In this document: positions 45,750 to 57,630 of the stretch, one piece after another
How the letters are laid out: the number at the start of each line of letters is the position of its first letter
How positions within the stretch are numbered: the stretch's first letter is position 1
Assembly: GCF_958298935.1 (NCBI RefSeq)
Contig: NC_084941.1
Span: 16,466,001 to 16,530,000, forward strand
DNA length: 64,000 bases
Source: Phragmites australis
Lineage: Eukaryota > Streptophyta > Magnoliopsida > Poales > Poaceae
Direction of reading: 5' to 3'
Position numbers and translations under genes: made by a program
The notes under the pieces: generated by a model
Database searches by the model: none
Seen by the model: the letters and a program-made list of their open reading frames with translations, nothing else
What the model was told of the DNA's origin: nothing

Positions 45750-47125
45750 ATTAGTGACGGGTCGTAATATGATTTGTCACTTATGCTAAAAATAACGGAT
45801 CGTAATATGACTTGTCACTCGTCATCTGTGACGGATCTTCCTAGGCTAGACATAAGTAACGGGTCATAATTTAACATAAGTGACAGATTAAGTTATGACC
45901 TGTCACCAATGACTAACTCATCAGTTACGGATTATCCTAGAGAGTTATTAGTGATCGTCACTAATGACCAGTTTGATGCATTTATTTACAGACCATAAAA
46001 TGTGTAGTATAAGAAATAATGTACATTCAAAAATTTACTTATATAGTAAATATGTATATATCTGTCCAAGTTTGATGTAAGGGGTGGTGGCTATTGACAC
46101 AAACACGCGTTTCGAAAATGGTACATAAACTTTCGAGGGTGAGAACTCAATCTTTCAAGCTGTTTTTAGCCTTGAAAAATTCACCGAACCCGACAAAGTG
46201 GGAGGGGGGGAATGGATGTAACTTCTTCTATAGATATCTGTAGAGTAAAAGAACGGTGAATTTGGAGTCTGTATGAAAAAGTTAGGCTCGTTTTACCGAT
46301 GGCGCTTTGAGTGACTTATTTGAAACATTAGTTATATTGCTTATTTCAATTATGCAACTACTTTTGGTCGAAGTGAACAGTTCAATTGAACTTTAATCCC
46401 ACTCTCTGATTCCAAAACTTTGAATCGAACCACTAAAAATGTTTTTATTCCCTTTGCGGTTAAGCTCTGTAGCAACTTATAATTCAAATTGGTAACATAG
46501 ATATAGGTGACGAGTCATAACCGTGACCCGTCACCTATAACTTAGGTGACAAGTCACGGTTATGACCTGTCACCTATGACTTATTAGGTGACGGATCACA
46601 GTTATGACTGTCATCTATAACATTCGGCAATGAAGCTTAAAAGGATAAAACATCCGCATTATATCACAATAACGTAATAACTGAGTTCGTGAGGGGTTTG
46701 CGTGCGAGAGAGGTGGCGGGTTCGATTCCTGCGGAACACAAGTATTGAAAGTACTTTGAAAAAGAGCGTGGCTTGTGAGGCACATGCGATGGGCTCGTGC
46801 TAGCTCGGGTCGGGTAAAAAAATATTTTTTGAGACTATTTTCGTTTTTAAAATTGTGAAAAAAAATTCATCCAGTCATATGTAACGAGTCACTATGACCT
46901 ATCACTTATAACTTATAATATATGATAGGTTATAGTTATAATCTGTTATTTATGACCTTTATAAGCGATGGGTTAAGTTTTGATCCGTCACTTATAATCT
47001 TATGACGACGGATTTTTACCTGTCGTTTATGACTAATTATCAGTAACACGTTTAGAGTGACGAGTACAGAACCTATCACCTATAGTAATTATAACTTATC
47101 ACTTTTAAGTTTTTTTTACTAGCGT
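45750..47125. mobile_element. CACTA-type remnant with GTCACT/AGTGAC repeats
   Basis: AGTGACGGGTCGTAATATG, GACCTGTCACCAATGACT and similar words fill 45750-45960, 46500-46620 and 46870-47100. The right end reads AAAAAACTTTT.. TTTTTTTACTAGCGTG (to about 47125), the reverse of CACGCTAGTAAAAA, a variant CACTA terminus. The left end is not found. Most of the middle (45970-46490) shows no repeats or gene. Confidence 0.55.
46684..46850 (+). mobile_element. SINE-like sequence, copy 2
   Basis: GCGGGTTCGATTCCTGCGG (46717) has a perfect B-box core GGTTCGATTCC, and the sequence ends GTCGGGTAAAAAAATATTTTTT, like copy 1 at 34280-34455. Both copies sit inside CACTA subterminal repeats. No target duplication was found. 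Confidence 0.5.
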
Positions 47126-47399
47126 GACAAAATCATTTAGGAACGAAATAAAGCGTGGCTGCTAGTAGGTGATCTGGACGATTTGTACCAAACGAGCATG
47201 AGCAAGTACACGTGGATACAGCCAGGAAGCAGTGGTCGACCATTCTGTTGGGTATTTAAACTTCCACGATAGCATAAAGTATTTAATAAAAATGAAAATA
47301 TTTTAATATTAAACTTCATAATATAATATAAATTATTTATAGTAGAGACAAACACAAGTAGTTACACAAATTACAAAATAAATAATATGATTTAACTAA

Positions 47400-47640
47400 G
47401 TACTTCTTCACGGATTGGATGCGTAATATCAGGACCTCATCTATAACTTGATTGAAAAACTAACACTCAATAATTAGTCACATATTCTATTTCTTACTTA
47501 TTCTTTGTATAATTCATTGCTGAAAGTACTCTCTCAACGTTAGCAATTGCCACGTGAAAACTAACATCAACTTGAGAAACTTCTAACATCAACTTAAAAA
47601 GCTTATAAACAATAGAATTCATAAGACCCTTATCTCTTTT
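47400..47640 (-). pseudogene. hAT transposase dimerisation-domain relic
   Basis: On the minus strand, NSIVYKLFKLMLEVSQ and HVAIANVERVLSAMNYTKNK (about 47465-47615) match the C-terminal hAT dimerisation domain (pattern ATxSVERxFSAMxxVKxxLR). Stops follow KNK and TNY. The rest of the transposase is not recognisable upstream. It is an old fragment and codes for nothing intact. Confidence 0.65.
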
Positions 47641-48880
47641 AATTAACAAGCATGACCGAAAGCTCCAAAGTTTTTACATTTCTAGACCTTTTATCTATAC
47701 ACATATCATAAATAAATAGTCTAAATGTGTAACTAAGAGGGGTCAAATACTTACTTGAAAAGTTCATAGATAAAACCAAACAAATTGAAGCAAATGATTT
47801 GATTATACGTAACAAATTGATTACATATCTATACATATATCAAATACACACATATATATATATATATTTAATTATTTGACAAAAATTTAGGCACTCAGCT
47901 GAATGGCCTTGAATCAAGGGAGGCCCGCCCCTGCCAGGAAGTGGGGTCAGCGGCGGCGTACCTGTAGGACAGTGACAGGTGGGCCCAGGAGTGCATCATG
48001 CGCGCAGATGGCCGTCGCCGTCCTGGTCCACTCGGATGGACGGACGTCGCTATAGTTCCTTACACGCCGTACACTGGCCGGTTGTATAGCCGCGTTCGTC
48101 CTCTCGTGCGCGTGCGCCGGCCAGGTGGATCGACGACGACTGAAATTCCATTCATGTGGTTGCGGTTGATCTGACCTAACATTTATTAATAACTTTTGCA
48201 CCTCGATGCGTAGAGGCTATAGCGAATATGGTGGGCAAGGGGTGACTACAAAGTAGTAGAATGTTCATTTTACTTATTTTTTATTTTTATGAGATTAGGT
48301 AATGCACAAAGAAAAAAACGGAACGACAAGATTTTCTTTTTCTTTTAACGAACAAGCACAAGATTGTACCTGTTTCATTGATAAAGAAAATAGTTTACAC
48401 ATGTAGCCCTGAGAGGCCACGTGCCGGAAAAAAACAAAAAAGGAGAGCGTAACACTGTGTGCATTGAAATTCACTAAGATCAAAATTTGGAATAAATTTG
48501 TCCAATTATGAATTATAGTTAAAAGTTAGGCAAACAGATCAAATATTGCTTAAATTTGATTTCCTAAAGTCAAATTCTTGCACATCATGTTCATACGCAT
48601 GTTTGGTTTTAATTTGGTTTTAACTGGCTTTTATTTGAATTTTGTTTGGATTTGAATTTGAACTAATGAGTTCATAATTCAAATATGTGCTTAAATAAAT
48701 ATCAAACCTAAAATTTAAACCTATCTCCTATCTCAACCGAAGCCCAAACTAAGCCGAACCCAAATCTATCTCACCAGCCCAACCCAACTCTCTGTCTCTC
48801 TCTTTTCTTTCCCTTCGCGAGAGCCTAGCTAAGGCCCAATCAAACAAGAGTTCAGGCCTGATCTGTTTCTATGGTAGAGC
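47641..48880. other. Intergenic DNA, unassigned
   Basis: A GC-rich patch at 47940-48140 carries a minus-strand open frame (47947-48201) with no motif I know; it ends in GGTACGCC, which looks like a donor site, so it could be a decayed exon. The rest is AT-rich with no structure seen. Confidence 0.35.
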
Positions 48881-50556
48881 CTTTATGGAACCCGTTGTCA
48901 ATGATCTGTAAATATCTGCAGATATATTTGAAGGTAAAAATAGGGATACCTATTTATCATAGAAAGAGTATCCCGCGGGAGATACAGATTTATATTGGTT
49001 CAAGCGTTTTAGAGGATAACAGCTCTATATCCTATTTTGCCTTGATTATCTTAGAAACAAATGTTACAAATAGTATGGGATGTATATGTCTAGTCCTAAG
49101 AGTCTAGGCAAGTTGCATCGTGTTCTTGGTTCTAAGCCCTAGTCGGATAATGAGTTTTCTTAGCATAGATTCTCCAGATAACTAGGAGAAACCTGTCAAA
49201 TATGAAAATAACTTCCTTGTTGGGTATGATTGCCTATCCATTGTTTATCTACATGCCTTAGATACTCTATGGCAGTTATGAACCAAGATGGAATGAGTAG
49301 TAGGCACGTGCATAGTAGGTATACTTGCAGATACACGTATTTATAAAATAATTATAAATAATTATCTTGTGAGCTAGCACCAACTCTGCTTAGAAGAGGG
49401 TAGCCGTAATTCTCCAAAAATTCGATCTTTGTCAAGAAACGTTTCCTAGTCGGTAAGTTTTCTTTACATGACCATGCTTTTCTTAGTCGAGGAATCATTC
49501 AACTACACAAGCCGAGTCCATGTAAAAGAAAGCTTTGACCAAATCCTAAGACATTCGAGTCGAGAAATTACTTCAACTAGGAATATCCAAAGATCGCCAC
49601 CATCTTTTTCTTCATCCTCAATGTCCCATTAAATATACGTGACTTCTAAAGCGAGTTGATATGATTAGAACTCTACCTCATCATCTCAGAGGATGGAAAT
49701 CATTAGTTCCTTAATTTCCACCGTATATCATTGGATCTCGAAAGGATGCACATACCATTAATGCCAGACGGTGCCACCCCCGCTTGCTAGCCGAATAGTC
49801 GCGAGACACTACACGTTTATAATCCAGAAACCCCTAGGTTTTGTTTCATGAACTCACATTCACACTTAGCTAAAACTCGAGCCAAAACCCCTTCTCCTGC
49901 TGCTTCAACATCTTAGCGATAAATTCCTCCTCATCTTCTTCATCCAAAGAGTTGAGGTTCATTCTCCTGGGGTCTCGTCCCCCTTTGCCGAAGGGTCCTA
50001 TCCCTTTATCGCCGGCTCCTCCACTCAATGCCCCTCTGCCATCTCTGATTCCTCTAACAATCGAGCTGGAGGTCATCGCCATCTCTTCTAATGAGTAAGA
50101 GGTGGATGAAGCGCCGGGGGATGTCAAAGAAGACGTGGAAGTGAAGTTCATGTGGCTGAATGAGCTCTCTGATCTTGGGATCCAGGACTCATTGCTGGAG
50201 GAGATTAATTAGGCCCTCCTCGAGGAAGAAAGAGGAGAGTAGGAAGTTGAGGAATCCTTCGGTCTCTCATTCTCCGCCTCCTCTTCTTCCTCCGACAATG
50301 ACAGGGCGACACGCAACTTTGTTGCCATCAGGGTTGACACCGTGCTAGGAGAAAGGAACCATAGGCGTGAGTGTTTTCAACTATACAAAAGTATATACTA
50401 TTTTATGAGATTCATATACTATTTATGATATGTATATACTTTTTTATAAGTGAAATATTTTTCTGAGATATATATATTAGTTTTTAAGATGTACATATTT
50501 TTTTTCTGAATATTCATTAGAGAGTATGCACATCCAAGGATACAGAAAATGCTTCA
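48881..50556. other. Unassigned repetitive-looking DNA
   Basis: May be retrotransposon DNA, but no LTR ends, primer site or domain could be identified. The open frame at 49870-50151 (minus, acidic/Gly-rich) and the frame at 50160-50348 (plus) have no known motif. Confidence 0.35.
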
Positions 50557-50578
50557 TATATATATATATATATATATA
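50557..50578. repeat. (AT)n microsatellite left of the MITE
   Basis: Eleven uninterrupted AT units ending at the start of the inserted element. Confidence 0.9.
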
Positions 50579-50955
50579 GGACACCTATTCTATACTCTTA
50601 GGAGTATGTACTCCCACATACAATATACCACCTAAACAAACATTTTATACTCTTTTATCATTTTTAGTATACTCTAATACTAATTCTAAGATACTCCAAT
50701 ATGAGTTGTATTAAAAAAAAATTCAATGTTAGCCTTTCATTTTTGCTATATACTCTTTTTTATACATAAAAGAAGTATATACGCAAATTATGATAAAAAA
50801 TCATGGAATTTCATAAAAAATTTCGTGGGATTTGCATTGTAGTATCTTATAATTACTAATGAAGTATATTTAAAGTGATAAAGAAGTATAACACACGTGT
50901 AAAAGTGGTATATGAGAGGTGGGAGTACATACACCAAGGAGTACATACTAGTTTT

Positions 50956-50957
<2 letters not shown>
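50579..50957. mobile_element. Micron-like MITE set between two (TA)n tracts
   Basis: The left side GGACACCTATTCTATACTC.. TTAGGAGTATGTACTCCCAC and the right side, read in reverse, GGAAAACTAGTATGTACTCC.. TGTATGTACTCCCACC share most of their first 50 nt, so it has inverted ends. Both edges pass directly into (TA)n. This layout matches Micron elements of rice, which are described as inserted in (TA)n microsatellites. The body is AT-rich with many TATACTCTT words and no coding. Confidence 0.65.

Positions 50958-51039
<82 letters not shown>
50958..51039. repeat. (TA)n microsatellite, about 40 units
   Basis: An uninterrupted TA run of about 81 bp, interior to which a spurious Ile-Tyr open frame is read on the minus strand. 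Confidence 0.95.
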
Positions 51040-51043
<4 letters not shown>

Positions 51044-51941
51044 GATGCTAGCTGGCTCTTTGGTATCTCGAGCCATTGATGTTTGTAAGCACGTGCCACA
51101 GTTGAGAGAAACATTTCTCTTTGTTACCATGTGAGGAGAAACACAAAATAGGTTTCTCCTATTTATGAATTATTTCTTCTCATTCACTATTGTCATTTTC
51201 TCTCTAGAATTAGTATTTCTCTAACTAGTCAAACGATTGCTTAAAGTAATTTTGATTCACTAAAAGAAACACTTTCAGAAACAAACGGGAACCGAAACTA
51301 GTATTCATAGTTTCATGTGGCAGACCAAAACAAGTCTGTACATCACACACTACACATGCATATTGGACGTGAGATCGATGACCCGTACATATCGAGCTGA
51401 TAGATAATAAAACAAGACATCAATACAGCCAAACAAGTTATCAAACCAAGGTCGGATCTTTAAAAGCACGGCACATTCTTAATTAATATCCATCGTCCTA
51501 GCTATCTTTTCATTTCCACTGAAATGGTACTTTGGGAAAATAATTGGCAAAAATAATTTTGCCCAGATCGAAACATGAAAAATTGGTGAAAAAGTGAAAA
51601 TGATGCCATAAACAAGAGGTCATTTGCTAATTCATACCTTCTACATATTTGCTATTTTTTGTTTTTTTTTGAAATATTACAACTGGAATTGATAATCAAC
51701 GCATAGCCCAGTGTAGTTCCAGTCAGCTAGTTTTGTTTTTGTTTTTTTGGAAAGGACCAGAGCTTGATTCGCCAATAACCACAGGCAAAGTCTATATTTG
51801 TGTGCAATTTCCATTATACGATGTCCAGGATGAACCGCTGATATCTAGCTAGCCAATTGGCTCCACTCAAAAGAAATAATATTGCAGTTGCTCACAAGAA
51901 AAATAAAATAAAATCATCCAAAGTTGCTGGACCATGGGGAG
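51040..51941. other. AT-rich intergenic DNA
   Basis: No gene or element ends seen. Confidence 0.45.
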
Positions 51942-52175
51942 TACTCCCTGTATTTCTTTTTATATAAGCTGTGCATGTATTCGAATTTTAAAAATTATAC
52001 TTCTTGACCAATAATTAATATGAAAATATCTGGATTTAAAAGATGGTACCAATTAGATTTATATTTGAAAGCAGTTTCTCGTGATCATGATTTTGTCGTC
52101 ATGCACTATATATAGTATAAGATAAGTTAATGGTCAAAGTTTAGTAAAGACCGCACCTTATATTCGAGACGGACA
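51942..52175. mobile_element. Stowaway-like MITE
   Basis: The left end TACTCCCTGTATTTCTTTTT and the right end CTTATATTCGAGACGGAC (in reverse GTCCGTCTCGAATATAAG) resemble the CTCCCTCCGTTTCA.. termini of grass Stowaway MITEs. Internal TTGACCA and TGGTCAAAGTTT are also typical. The outer right end is degraded and the TA duplication cannot be confirmed. Confidence 0.5.
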
Positions 52176-52306
52176 AAATGATATCTAAGAGCATCAAAAT
52201 TTATTTGGTTATTGAATAAATTTTCAATTAATCTGTCATTTTTTTAGTGCACTTATCTTTCCCGAATAACCACAACTCATAGTAAAAAAAACCATAACTC
52301 TTATAT

Positions 52307-52945
52307 CACTACACCAGAACAGCACATTAGCAACGGGTGATAACCGTCATTAGTGACGTTATAGCACCTAGCACTCTTATTACGTTACTAATGATAAAAA
52401 ATTAGTGACAGATTGGGACCTGTCACTAATGACAATCACCAATGACGGGTCATAATTGAGACCCGTTACTAAAATACGTCTCCTATGCCCTAAACAAACC
52501 TGCTGCCCGTCCTTATGACTGTCATTAGTGATGAGTGTATATACCACCCGTCACTAATTATCGATCCCCAGTGATGAGTAGATTTTCAACTCATCTCTCA
52601 GACTTGATCATTAGTGATGGGTGTTAACTACAAACCATCACTACTGACCAAGTCATCAGTAACAATTTCTTACCACCCATCATTGGTTATTGAGTCATTA
52701 GTGATGGGTAGATTTCCAACCCGTCTCTGGGACACGGTCATTAGTGACGGGTGTATTTACCACCCGTCACTAATTATCTAGAACCAGTGACGGGTAGCTA
52801 CAACCCATCACTGGTGACCGAGTCAGCAGGTATGTTTTCAACCCATCTCTAATGACTGAGTTCCAGAGACAGGTTGGAAAGTTACTCATCACTAGGACTC
52901 GGTCATCAGTGACGGGTGAATTTACCACCCATCACTTATAGTCTC
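52307..52945. repeat. CACTA left subterminal repeat block
   Basis: At least fifteen variants of ACCCGTCACTAAT and its reverse TTAGTGACGGGT over about 640 bp, many in head-to-head pairs separated by 5-15 bp (for example AGTGACGGGTG..CACCCGTCACT near 52744-52770). These are the expected binding sites of a TNPA-like protein. Confidence 0.85.
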
Positions 52946-52973
52946 ATCCCCCGAAGGGATTTACCTTTTTCCT

Positions 52974-53022
52974 GGCTGCATCCTAAATAAATGTCCGGAT
53001 TTGGTAGCCGTCTTCTCCTGCA
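52974..53022 (-). promoter_or_regulatory. Conserved 3' module, copy 1 (end of the TNPA-Ulp1 gene)
   Basis: GCTGCATCCTAAATAAATGTCCGGATTTGGTAGCCGTCTTCTCCTGC-type sequence on the plus strand. On the minus strand it is bounded by an acceptor-like TTTGCAG| and a donor-like AAAG|GTAAAT, so it may be a short exon shared by all genes of the element or a 3' processing region. Three more copies lie at about 57823, 58782 and 63449. Confidence 0.5.
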
Positions 53023-53479
53023 AATAAGACACATCCATATACATTCATGCCATAGTCACGAGATATGCAACCACACATTACATAATCAGAAGTCCTTGAA
53101 ACGTACAATGGCGCAAGTCCACATCAAGAGCTCGAGTTACATAAGTCAAAAGTGCAACCTCAAATTACATCAAGATAGTTACAAATTACATAAGTTGAAA
53201 GTGCAACAAAAAATTACATAAGTCAGAGCCCTGCCTCCCTACAATAGAACTCACCTTTGGAAGAGACGACTTCGGTCATTAAGAACGAGATGATCCATGC
53301 TCAAATGTTAGAGAGTGCATAATCCTCGATGTTGCCATCCAGTAAGCTGAATTTCTGCTGAATGAAAGTAGTTATGAAAAAAGTATACATTTAGCTTGAG
53401 CAAAATAATTTTATCATTGGATATTTGTAATGAATAAAAGCAGCTATGGAAAGACTATGCAATTATCTTACATCTGGGG

Positions 53480-56122
53480 ATTTTATATCCTTTGCTGCCA
53501 TGAATAGCAGCATGTGACACGCAACGTAGAATCCACAGGAATTGCCCGGTGGTTGTTAGTGACACTGGAGAGGGAAAATAGCCAGTTCAAAAGGAAAAAA
53601 TATAGTAGTAGAGTATTTGCAAATATGTCTGCTGGCACTTACTATGAAGACAGTCTTAGGTGTTAGTGTGTGGGGCTCCTTCGGATCGTACTTTGGATCA
53701 CAGCTCAAATAAATGTCAAAAGCCCTACATGCGAAGAGGGAACCAATAGTCAATATTTGATGTAAGTTTGAAAAGTTAAATATGTAACCTAATTCATGAA
53801 GAGCTTACTCGTCGAGGATTTATTTGACAAAAGTATAGTCACATTGTCCCAATTCGCCATTAGGTCCCACCACTGATCTTGATGAATCGAGGTACCAGAC
53901 CAAGTTCCACTTGGGGGTAATGAATAGTAAGATTCAATGTCCACCTGTGCTTTGGGCGGCCATCACGTAGTCCCTCTTCGAAAAGTGGCTCATTACCCTA
54001 GCCACATATTCCACAACGAATTCCCTTTATTTTTCCCATCAAAGAAATCATCAAATTTGGGGGGTCAAGGAATCTGAAGGGTTCCTTCTTCCTCGTTTCT
54101 TGTATCAAATGTCTATAGATAAGAAATTAGTTAGATTGGATAATTTAATGGTAATAATTAATAAACGTCAAGTTTGAAAGGGCTTACAATGTAAAGCATC
54201 GTAATAACCCCATGTTCAAGCCATCGAAGTTGAAGAGGTCGTATAAGTCATTGAAGCCCACGAGGAAGTAGCTGTCCACAGTCAAGAAGTGACGATTTTG
54301 CTAATATAAGACAATGAAAACCTTCTTCTCTCTACAACCTTGCAGGTAGTAATTATGCAACTCAACACAAGGTTTTCCGCCCACCAAAGTGGATCTACCA
54401 ATAGTAATGGCTTCCCAAACTTCAATTTTTGGTTTTCCTTAGTCCAAACTTCCCCTATTCTCAGCGATTGAGTCTTTACCAGAGGACTTGGATTTCTTCG
54501 ACAGCTACTTCTTGGACCCTGGCTTGGACTTCTTTTTCTTCTCTGGGCTATCCTCAGGTTCCTTACTTGTAGATGGTGGAGTGGGAAAAGGCTTCTTCTT
54601 CTCTGGGCTGCTCCTCAGGTTGCTTAACTATAGATAGCAGAGTGGGCAAAGGCAACACAACTAGTGCTCGAGGCTGAGGTTGGGGTAGGGAACTTGAACG
54701 TCCAGGTGGATCGCTCCTAGATACCGTGTGCACCACGATGTCCCCCCTCTTCCATTGGATCCTTTGAAGACAGGCTTGAATCAGTTTTTTGATCTCTTCA
54801 TTGGGGGGGGGGGGGGATGGGCAAATCTATGTCCACAACATTGGCATGTACAAAATCCATGAAGACCACGGCATAGCCAAGACGTATCGAGACTGTATGT
54901 AACACCTGGACATTTGGATGCGCCTGGCCCTTTGCAACCTCAATGTAGTAGCCTCCAGGTCTTATGACCAACGAGCACGGCGTGAGCCCATCGAGAAGGT
55001 CTATGGTATCGTGCTCCACAGATGGAGAGAAGACAGGTTGTTTAACCTCTCTGGAGGCTTGACTACTATTATGTCCAACAATGGGGCTACCACTCACTGG
55101 TGCACTAGAAATTACGACTCCTTGTGCTGCAAATCTTTGCATGACGTCTTGGTGAACGATCTCCCTAATTGACTGGGTTAATACTTCCACATCTATTGGG
55201 ACCGACCTCTTCCTTTTCTTATACATCCCGACGTGTTCGGGGAAACCTAACTTCTAGCCCTAGGAGCTGGACATGGCTCGAACGTGACCTAGGTGCTCAA
55301 GGTTTCCCAGCGTAGTGGAGGGCATGTCATGTTCCCTGACCTTGGTGAATGAACCTTCAGAGGAGTTCCTATTTCTTTCCCCTTTTGAGCAACTACCTTG
55401 GTTTTGCTAGATTTGAAGGTGATTTCTCCACAATCTAACAGGTGTACCCCTCGCGCGCAAATAGGATTGCGATCATCCCAGGAATTACAACCAAGGATTC
55501 TTGTGGCCTTCGTTGACTAAATTTGTATCCTCCGCCTACCATTTATCCCTTTTCCCCATGTGCCCGCATGCCATATGCCTGTTCTTTGCCCGAAGCTGCT
55601 TCTTTGCTGAACTCTCCGTTTGGAACGTCTTATAGCTCTTCAACGACACAAAAGTTTCCCAATCCTCTCTTTTAATATATGGGTACTTGCTGAAGGGCTC
55701 CAACTCTTTTGCCATGTACTCGTTCACAAGCTTGCTCTTGTGGCTTCTCCAAAGTTTGGCGATCATTTTCATAGCAGCCCTGCAAGTCTTCGCCTTCATG
55801 TTTTCCGGGAACTCCAGAAACGTATTGACACCATCATTGAACAAGGCGTTCTTTTGATCCACAATGAGGTCATTGAACTTCTGAACGGTCAATGGCACCC
55901 TCTCCCAAGCATTAAGGCCTGAGAGCTTTCGCAATATCTGCAGGGCCTTCTTCTCCGTAGGCACGCTGTCATCATCGATTCCATGACCGTAATCTTTTGA
56001 GTCGACCACTTTTCTTTTTCCCTTGCCTTTCATACTGTTGCTCCACTAGGACCTAGTTGCATAGACATTTGACTGGGAGCTTGTGCTTTGTCAGATGATC
56101 CCGAGGACTCGTTGGTAGACAT
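53480..56122 (-). pseudogene. TNPA-like/Ulp1 (C48 peptidase)-like fusion gene of the CACTA element, broken
   Basis: The start is MSTNESSGSSDKAQAPSQ at 56122; a 1-nt shift near 56032 passes to the frame 56033-55536 (MKGKGKRKVVDSKDYG.. AWERVPLTVQKFND.. AKLWRSHKSKLVNEYM.. MACGHMGKRDKW), the plant En/Spm TNPA-like domain. Next comes 55226-54798 (SIREIVHQDVMQRFA; PCSLVIRPGGYYIEVAKG.. YAVVFMDFVHANVVD), a domain seen in plant transposon ORFs. After a G14 run (54803-54816) that shifts the frame come HFLTVDSYFLVGFNDLYD and a Ulp1 protease-like domain: His of GH (53937-53939), LDSSR Asp near 53895 and QPPGNSCGFYVAC with Cys at 53535-53537. The Trp after His is a TGA stop. The gene is not functional here. 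A SUMO-protease-like role is only family inference. Confidence 0.75.
54803..54816. repeat. G14 homopolymer within the fusion gene
   Basis: A run of 14 G on the plus strand (C14 on the coding strand). Reading past it in a shifted frame restores a downstream open frame, so the indel most likely arose here, by slippage or sequencing error. Confidence 0.8.
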
Positions 56123-56204
56123 CTAGTAGATCCGAATATGCAGATACAATTGTATAAACTTAGTAACTATATTCACTTTTATATGAATTTATGAAAATAT
56201 GATG

Positions 56205-56540
56205 TATTTCTTATCTAAAGTGAAGGATCCTACCTAATTTCTAATAGGAAAAGATAAGTCATAATCCCATTGGAGGATATGTGGCCCGAGTAGGTTTTCA
56301 TGCTCTTGTACGATTCTGGAGAAAATTTCGGTAACACCTCCCTACTGTTCTCCAAATACACATCTCGACAACGAGCCGAGAGGGTGTGTATCCAGAGAAC
56401 AACTAGGAGACATCACCAAAATTTTCTCTAGAACCATACAAGAGCACAAAAACCTACTTCTCGAGCCACATATCCTTGTTTGATTATAAATATGACAAGT
56501 TGCCAAGTCATATTTATAATCAAACACTCCCGAATGAGAT
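56205..56540 (-). promoter_or_regulatory. Palindromic leader of the TNPA-Ulp1 gene, copy 1
   Basis: 56274-56476 is a near-perfect inverted repeat: AGGATATGTGGCCCGAG.. pairs with ..CTCGAGCCACATATCCT over about 100-nt arms. Then 56478-56525 is a perfect 19-bp inverted repeat, GTTTGATTATAAATATGAC, with a 10-nt loop. A homologous block lies at 62445-62805 in front of the transposase gene. The hairpin starts about 150 nt upstream of the ATG (56122). Confidence 0.85.
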
Positions 56541-57183
56541 AGAACATAATAGGTTACTCAAGCTAAATTCATTTTTGGGATTTTCTTACAAATTTAATTT
56601 TAACCATCATGAACTTGTTGTGCAATATGCATACATTAGTGACAAGAATATACAACAGTAGATAAACAAGAATAAGAATTAATGTGTGCTGTCAGGACCG
56701 AACATAAGCAAGAATAAAAATAGCTAAACTTGGAAATTGCATATGACAAGCATATAAACATCAAGAACATGTTTATGTTATCAAGTTTTACTCTCAGAAA
56801 GCGGGTTACGACTGATGTCGCCATCCAAATGCCAAATTGGCTATCTCATATAATCGGTATGTGTGATAGCGCACTCTTAATTCTCATATCATTCCCAAGA
56901 ATAGCATGCACTGTAGCCTCCATATTTATGCATATTGAAAAGCAAAAATTCAACATAGTTGTGCTAAACTGCTAACCATTGATTCACATACCCTCTATCT
57001 CCTATATTACCGTAAATAATACATAGAAATAACAACTCAAGGGTCAACATTAGGAACATGTAGAGTTTAAGTATTCAGTAGTAAGTGTTAAATGGGTAAG
57101 ATAACAGCGCACCTAATTCATCTGTGCTAAACTGCTAAGTTCATATTGTCGCACGTAAGTAGGCTACGCTGTCATACATAACC

Positions 57184-57600
57184 TCACTTAGCCGTTGTCA
57201 TCAACGGGTAATATAATCCAAAATACCATTTGCATTCACCCCCGGCACACATAGTATGACAGAATGCACAGAAGTAACTCACAATGGCAGATGGACGATG
57301 GCGGTAGGCGTCGGTGAGGGGGGACGGTGGGAGGCCTACCTCGATGGATGAGGATGATGGCAGCGTAGAGAACGGTGGCGCTGGCTCCTCTGCTTTGGGG
57401 TGCTCGTCGGGGAGGAGGCGACGATGGTGTGGGGTCCACGTCGTCGGGGTAGTTGGGGATGAAGACACAGGGGAAGATGGCGTCAGGGAGGGGGATGGGG
57501 ATGGCAGGGAGACGGTAGCGGCCTCGAGGATGACCGATAGAAGGAGGCAAGGAGGAATTGGCGGTGGGTGCGGCGAGACTTAGGAAAATCGGAGGCTAGG
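57184..57600 (-). other. Presumed 5' leader exon/promoter-proximal DNA of the TNPA-Ulp1 gene
   Basis: GC-rich sequence between a TATA-containing block and the ATG-proximal part. It begins with GCCGCACCCACCGCC (minus strand), the same as the small gene's leader at 58515-58600. The open frame 57550-57236 has no known motif; it may be an untranslated exon with an intron over 56120-57184 holding the hairpin. Confidence 0.4.
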
Positions 57601-57611
57601 GTTCCCGCGCC

Positions 57612-57630
57612 CGTTATTTATAAATATATC
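57612..57630 (-). promoter_or_regulatory. Promoter block of the TNPA-Ulp1 gene
   Basis: On the minus strand ATATATTTATAAATAACGGG, then GGGAACCCTAGCC and the leader. The same order (TTTATAAATAA..GGGAACCCTAGCC) is repeated at 58585-58603, in front of the small gene. Confidence 0.6.

Noticed and set aside
47947..48201. GC-rich minus-strand frame as a host exon
   Set aside because: No motif and only one possible splice site; kept as unassigned DNA.
50788..51114. Minus-strand 108-residue open frame with an Ile-Tyr run
   Set aside because: It is a translation of the (TA)n microsatellite.
57236..57583. Open frames on both strands near 57.2-57.6 kb as a separate gene
   Set aside because: Pro/Arg or Gly-rich with no motif; position after a shared promoter block suggests an untranslated leader.
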